A DNA stretch of 64,000 bases. Origin: Papillibacter cinnamivorans DSM 12816. Its GTDB lineage: Bacteria; Bacillota; Clostridia; Oscillospirales; Oscillospiraceae. The position numbers and the translations under genes are program-made. Numbering within the stretch: the first letter of the stretch is position 1; every line of letters begins with the position of its first letter. Location of the stretch: positions 62,001 through 126,000 of the forward strand of contig NZ_FWXW01000005.1 in the NCBI RefSeq assembly GCF_900176335.1, given 5' to 3'. Shown in pieces: positions 60,649-64,000 of the stretch. Under the pieces are notes generated by a model. The model searched no databases. It saw only the letters and a list, made by a program, of their open reading frames with translations, and had not been told where the DNA came from.

Positions 60649-61662
60649 TTACACCAGCAGATACTGTAATGCGTTGAACACATAGCCGATGAGTATAATC
60701 CCCAGGGCGACGATCCCGACGAACACCACAAGAAGTTTCGGCTTTACCGCCTGGCGCAGCATGACGATGGAAGGAGCCGACAGCGCGGTGACCGCCATCA
60801 TGAAGGACAAAATCGTTCCCAGGCCCACGCCCTTTAAAAACAGCGCCTCGGCGATGGGAATCGTCCCGAAGATATCGGCGTACATGGGAATGCCCACAAG
60901 CGTCGCCAAAATCACCGAGAAGGGATTGCGCCCGCCCAGGACGGTCTGGACCCATTCGGCGGGAATCCAGTTGTGAATCAAAGCGCCGATGCCGACGCCG
61001 ATGAGGACGAACCAGATGACCCTTTTAAAGATGGCTTTGACCTGTTCCCCGGCATAGGCCATCCGATCCCGCTTTGTAAGCTCCGGCGCCTCGATGTCAA
61101 CGCTTCCGGCGTTCTTAACAAAGCTCTCCACATATTTTTCCATGCCGAATTTTTCGATGAGGGAGCCTCCGATGACGGCCAGAACCAGGCCCACCACCAC
61201 ATACGCAAAAGCCACCTTCGCCCCGAAAATACTCATGAGCAGAATCAGCGACCCCAGGTCCACCAGGGGAGAGGAAATCAGAAAAGAAAACGTCACTCCC
61301 ACCGGAAGCCCCGCGCTGGAAAAACCGATGAACAGTGGAATGGATGAGCAGGAACAAAAAGGTGTGACCGTTCCCAGCAGCGCCGAGAGGATGTTGGCCG
61401 TCACCCCGTGAAAGTGCCCGAGGATCCTTTTGGTGCGCTCCGGCGGGAAATAGCTCTGCACGTAGCTGATGATAAAAATCAGGACGGACAGAAGAATCAG
61501 GATCTTCACCGTGTCGTAAATAAAAAACTGGAGGCTGCCGCCCAGGCGGCCTTCCAAATCCAGCCCCAAGGCGGAAAGGCCGCTGCCGATCAGGCTGTTC
61601 AGCCATTTCATACCAAGGACTTGCCCCTGGAAAAAGTCCCAGATCGCGCTTCCGATTTGCAT
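60649..61662 (-). CDS. ArsP-like permease (COG0701)
   Basis: The 337-residue membrane protein has about eight helices. The family motif TPFCSCSSIPLFIGF (about residues 100-115) has the paired cysteines. A second conserved ATLVGIPMYADIFGTIPIAEAL stretch follows, cited by its ends ATLVGIP and IPIAEAL. Relatives export organoarsenicals (ArsP) or other thiol-reactive species. It starts the metalloid operon just downstream of an ArsR-type operator. ATG at 61662 has GAGGT 10 bp before it. Confidence 0.87.
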   Translation of the reverse strand: MQIGSAIWDFFQGQVLGMKWLNSLIGSGLSALGLDLEGRLGGSLQFFIYDTVKILILLSVLIFIISYVQSYFPPERTKRILGHFHGVTANILSALLGTVTPFCSCSSIPLFIGFSSAGLPVGVTFSFLISSPLVDLGSLILLMSIFGAKVAFAYVVVGLVLAVIGGSLIEKFGMEKYVESFVKNAGSVDIEAPELTKRDRMAYAGEQVKAIFKRVIWFVLIGVGIGALIHNWIPAEWVQTVLGGRNPFSVILATLVGIPMYADIFGTIPIAEALFLKGVGLGTILSFMMAVTALSAPSIVMLRQAVKPKLLVVFVGIVALGIILIGYVFNALQYLLV

Positions 61663-61697
61663 AGTCTATCATACCTCACTTTATACAGGACAATCAC

Positions 61698-61713
61698 ATC
61701 AAATTATTTTGAT
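61698..61713. promoter_or_regulatory. ArsR-type operator upstream of the permease operon
   Basis: ATCAAATTATTTTGAT: inverted ATCAAA/TTTGAT-type half-sites in the arsR-permease gap. The same element lies in front of arsR at 62079-62094. The terminator at 61727-61752 lies between arsR and this site, so the permease operon should have its own ArsR-controlled promoter here. Confidence 0.75.
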
Positions 61714-61726
61714 ATATCGGTCTTTG

Positions 61727-61752
61727 AAAAAGCCATCGTCCGGATGGCTTTT
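61727..61752 (-). terminator. Terminator overlapping the end of arsR
   Basis: Stem AAAAGCCATC / GATGGCTTTT with a 5-base loop, followed on the minus strand by a T-run. It begins within the arsR stop codon. Confidence 0.8.
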
Positions 61753-62065
61753 ATCTTGCGCAGCAGACGGTTTCTTCCACAAACGTATTGGGCGTCGTGA
61801 GTTTTTTCAGAATACTCTCCGCGTGCGCCGCGCCTTTTTCGCTGATTTTATAATGGGTCCACTTGCCCTCCTGACGGCTTTCCACGATGCCCGACTCCAC
61901 CAGAATCTTCATATGGTAGGAAAGTCCCGACTGGCCCACGTCCAGCCGGTCTGTCAAAACGCAGGCGCACTTTTCTCCGCCCCGGAGCAGTTCCAGGATC
62001 CGCAGCCGCTTTTCGTCGCAGAAGGCCTTGAACACAATCGCCTGTTCTTCGTATACCGATGCCAA
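61751..62065 (-). CDS. arsR: ArsR/SmtB-family repressor
   Basis: The 104-residue winged-helix repressor has a metal-sensing loop ELLRGGEKCACVLTD. It keeps two cysteines in the ELxVCDL position, and a C-terminal CC may add a ligand. The recognition helix is QSGLSYHMKILVESG. Arsenite binding would release it from DNA. TTG start at 62065 is preceded by GAGGTG. It has a consensus promoter and an operator of its own and ends in a terminator. Confidence 0.92.
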   Translation of the reverse strand: MASVYEEQAIVFKAFCDEKRLRILELLRGGEKCACVLTDRLDVGQSGLSYHMKILVESGIVESRQEGKWTHYKISEKGAAHAESILKKLTTPNTFVEETVCCAR

Positions 62066-62078
62066 TTCATCACCTCAT

Positions 62079-62094
62079 ATCAAAATTATTTGAT
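62079..62094. promoter_or_regulatory. ArsR-type operator in front of arsR
   Basis: ATCAAAATTATTTGAT, a palindrome with ATCAAA/TTTGAT arms, lies just downstream of the arsR promoter and 13 bp before the start. Binding here would block transcription of arsR itself. Confidence 0.8.
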
Positions 62095-62102
62095 GTGTTA
62101 TC

Positions 62103-62131
62103 AGTATATGCTTCCGTTTCTATTTTGTCAA
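62103..62131 (-). promoter_or_regulatory. arsR promoter
   Basis: TTGACA-17 bp-TATACT on the minus strand. The operator at 62079-62094 covers the expected transcription start. Confidence 0.88.
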
Positions 62132-62142
62132 TCCTGTTTTAA

Positions 62143-63264
62143 TCATTTTATGCCGTCCGGAATGCCCGGTGTCAGCGGACGGGGATGCGGAATGTTTTTT
62201 ACCGCTATCACCGCCAGCTCTTTCAGGATGTCCAGCAAAACCGCTCTGGTTTCCGGGTCGATGTTTTTCACCGCCGTCAGCATCGCCGGAATGCTCTTTT
62301 GCCACTCGGCTCCCAGCTCGGCAAAGGAAGACGCGTCGCCGGAGCTCAAAACCGCATACAGCGTGTCTGCAAACACTTCCCGCTGCTCGTTGGAGAGGGC
62401 CGCGATCCAGTCGTTCAGCGTGCGGTTGCGGTACTGGGTGCCGACGGAAAGCTGGCGCAGGATATGAAAATCGTCTCCCGCGACGACCCAGGAAAAGGGG
62501 TCGTGCTGCAGCAGCCCGAAGCTTTTGCTTTCCACCACGTAGTAATTTTCCTGGTTTTCCAGAAGCATCCCCACAAGGGAGGACTGGGGAATGGTTTTAT
62601 GGATGCTGCCGCTGACGCGCCGGAACTCCTCTGTCTGGAAAACGTCGTCCCGAAACCCCGGGCCGTCGTGGGAATAGACTTTCACGATCCGGTCCTGGAC
62701 GGAGCGGGAGCACTTCATAGCGGAATAAACCGCAAGATTTCCGCCCTTGGAATGTCCTCCCACGATAAGTTTCCCGGGCCGGCGGGACGCGACGGTCTCC
62801 AGATACCGCACCGCGTCCTCCTGGGAAGGCACGGGGCTTAAAAAGGCCATGTTGAAGTCCTCTTTCCAGCCGGTAAAGGTGGAGTCCGTCCCGCGGAAAG
62901 CGATATACACCGTCTCCCTGTCGAGATATACGCTCAGGGCGGAAAACTGTTTTTCAAGCCCGGCATCCACCGTGTCGGTGTGACAGCAGACCCGGAGGTC
63001 CCGGTACCGGGGGCTCGCGGCCATGGCGAAGAGCAGCTTTTTGCTGTTTTCGGGATCGTACAGGCCGTAAAACATGGTGTCAAACTGCTCCGCCTGGAGC
63101 AGATCCCGGATTTTCACGGGCTCCGCCCTGTCCCAGGGCCCCGGGACCATAGTCTTGAAATGCAGATAGGAAAGCTGGGACAGGATGAGGCTGTCCACGG
63201 GGTTAAACGGCTTTGCTTCCAGCCTGTTCATCTCGCTTTCCGCGTAGTCAACTATATTGCGCAT
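62143..63264 (-). CDS. DUF2974 (Mbeg1-like) alpha/beta hydrolase
   Basis: The 373-residue lipase-fold protein has a nucleophile elbow GGHSKGGNLAVYSAM (Ser about residue 171). VYIAFRGTDSTFTGWKEDF is the oxyanion-side motif and YSHDGPGF follows the active site. This is the DUF2974 family found singly in many Clostridia; the substrate is unknown. No signal peptide is seen. ATG at 63264 follows GGGGGAG. Confidence 0.87.
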   Translation of the reverse strand: MRNIVDYAESEMNRLEAKPFNPVDSLILSQLSYLHFKTMVPGPWDRAEPVKIRDLLQAEQFDTMFYGLYDPENSKKLLFAMAASPRYRDLRVCCHTDTVDAGLEKQFSALSVYLDRETVYIAFRGTDSTFTGWKEDFNMAFLSPVPSQEDAVRYLETVASRRPGKLIVGGHSKGGNLAVYSAMKCSRSVQDRIVKVYSHDGPGFRDDVFQTEEFRRVSGSIHKTIPQSSLVGMLLENQENYYVVESKSFGLLQHDPFSWVVAGDDFHILRQLSVGTQYRNRTLNDWIAALSNEQREVFADTLYAVLSSGDASSFAELGAEWQKSIPAMLTAVKNIDPETRAVLLDILKELAVIAVKNIPHPRPLTPGIPDGIK

Positions 63265-63403
63265 ATCTTCTCCCCCGCCGTTTTACCGCATGTCATAACC
63301 GCCGCCGGCATTCGATTCCGCCGGAATCTTCCAATATTAATATACGCACACGCAGGCGGCATTCGTCAAGGGAAACCTTAAAACAAATTTCGCAGACATC
63401 CGA

Positions 63404-63444
63404 AAGAATCCGGCGGCCACTTACCACATGGCCGCCGGATTCTT
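63404..63444. terminator. Bidirectional terminator before the acyl-CoA dehydrogenase end
   Basis: A perfect 16-bp stem AAGAATCCGGCGGCCA / TGGCCGCCGGATTCTT lies 20 bp beyond the stop of the minus-strand acyl-CoA dehydrogenase gene. The T-tract is short. Confidence 0.75.
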
Positions 63445-63463
63445 ATCCTTAAAACCGCGCTTT

Positions 63464-64000
63464 TTATCGGAAGATTTCGCCGGAGATCACCATTTTCATG
63501 ACCTCGGAGGTACCCTCGTAAATTTCGGTAATCTTGGCGTCACGCATCATGCGCTCAACGGGATATTCCTTGGTGTAGCCATAGCCTCCGTGGAACTGGA
63601 CCGCTTTCGTGGTGACGTACATGGCGGTTTCCGAGGCATAAAGCTTGGCCTGGGCCGCGGCCACGGTGCTTGGCAGACCCTTGTCCCGGCAGTCGGCGGC
63701 CCGGTAAATAAGAAGGCGCGCGCAGTCGATACGGGTCTTCATCTCGGCCATTTCAAAAGCCATGGCCTGGAAAGCGCTCAGGGGCTTATTGAACTGCTTT
63801 CTGGTCTTCATGTAGTTCACCGCCTCTTCGAAGGCTCCCTGGGCGATCCCCAAGGCCTGGGACGCGATGCCGATCCGGCCGAAGTCCAGGGCGGTCATGG
63901 CGATTTTGAAGCCTTTACCCACCTGGCCCAGGAGATTTTCCTTGGGGATTGCGCAGTCCTCAAAGACAAGCTCCGTGGCGCAGGATGCGCGGATGCCCAT
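63464..64000 (-). CDS. Acyl-CoA dehydrogenase, 5' partial
   Basis: The last 178 codons of a short-chain acyl-CoA dehydrogenase are present; the window edge cuts off the N-terminal half. Visible are MGIRASCATELVFEDC, the C-terminal helical domain, KTRKQFNKPLSAFQ, QFHGGYGYTKEYPVERMMRD and the catalytic glutamate loop ITEIYEGTSEV. The Met at 64000 is internal; intact family members are about 380 residues. A butyryl-CoA dehydrogenase role is plausible in an anaerobe, but the partner etfBA genes would lie outside the window. Confidence 0.9.
   Translation of the reverse strand: MGIRASCATELVFEDCAIPKENLLGQVGKGFKIAMTALDFGRIGIASQALGIAQGAFEEAVNYMKTRKQFNKPLSAFQAMAFEMAEMKTRIDCARLLIYRAADCRDKGLPSTVAAAQAKLYASETAMYVTTKAVQFHGGYGYTKEYPVERMMRDAKITEIYEGTSEVMKMVISGEIFR

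Noticed and set aside
1-64000. tRNA or rRNA genes, integrases, transposases, plasmid or phage genes
   Set aside because: I looked for typical motifs such as GGTTCRAATCC, DDE or tyrosine-recombinase signatures and found none that I could support.

Overview
The window looks like a chromosomal segment of a Gram-positive, high-GC Clostridia bacterium, most like an Oscillospiraceae-type anaerobe. This is inferred from giant proteins with S-layer homology (SLH) repeats, lipoproteins with N-terminal lipoboxes, a tryptophan T-box leader, strong AGGAGG-type ribosome binding sites with several TTG starts, oxygen-sensitive 2-hydroxyacyl-CoA dehydratase genes and an acyl-CoA dehydrogenase. I could not run a search, so the genus is open.

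Layout. 1-13139 is the 3' part of a giant secreted protein with FG-GAP-like, Fn3/Ig-like and InlB-type repeats, anchored by three C-terminal SLH repeats. 13361-18679 is an amino-acid catabolism block: a divergent tyrosine phenol-lyase/tryptophanase homologue with four 15-bp repeats upstream, two 2-hydroxyacyl-CoA dehydratase subunits, and a divergently transcribed ATPase activator. 18794-30907 is a surface and signalling block. It holds an operon of a beta-helical lipoprotein, a VTC-domain polyphosphate polymerase homologue and a DUF4956 membrane protein; a CotH-kinase lipoprotein follows about 7 kb further on. Between them lie four signalling genes: a LytS-type sensor kinase that has lost its phosphoacceptor domain, an HD-GYP response regulator and two diguanylate cyclases.

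31273-41937 is a complete 13-gene C-P lyase operon for using phosphonates as a phosphorus source: phnD-C-E-E transport, phnG-H-I-J-K-M-L catalysis, a PHP cyclic phosphodiesterase that probably replaces PhnN/PhnP, and a hexapeptide transferase. A terminator-like hairpin sits in its leader. 42080-44048 carries a CcdA plus membrane-tethered thioredoxin pair and an unknown lipoprotein. 44372-46544 is an HTH regulator plus a transmembrane Ser/Thr kinase with an extracellular leucine-rich region. 46679-52144 is a second large surface protein, with SLH repeats at its N terminus.

52252-54670 is a reduced tryptophan operon on the minus strand: consensus promoter, Trp T-box, a 34-codon stump of trpF, then intact trpB and trpA. 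54753-54982 is a palindromic hairpin-rich element. 55095-57897 holds an M20 amidohydrolase, a DUF2935 protein and a membrane-bound XRE regulator. 57989-62131 is an arsenic/metalloid locus (arsR; permease, ferredoxin-DUF2703, thioredoxin-like, acr3, arsC) with two matching ArsR-type operators. A DUF2974 lipase-like gene and a 5'-truncated acyl-CoA dehydrogenase end the window.

Themes: surface decoration, nutrient scavenging (phosphonate phosphorus, indole or tryptophan salvage), amino-acid fermentation and c-di-GMP signalling.
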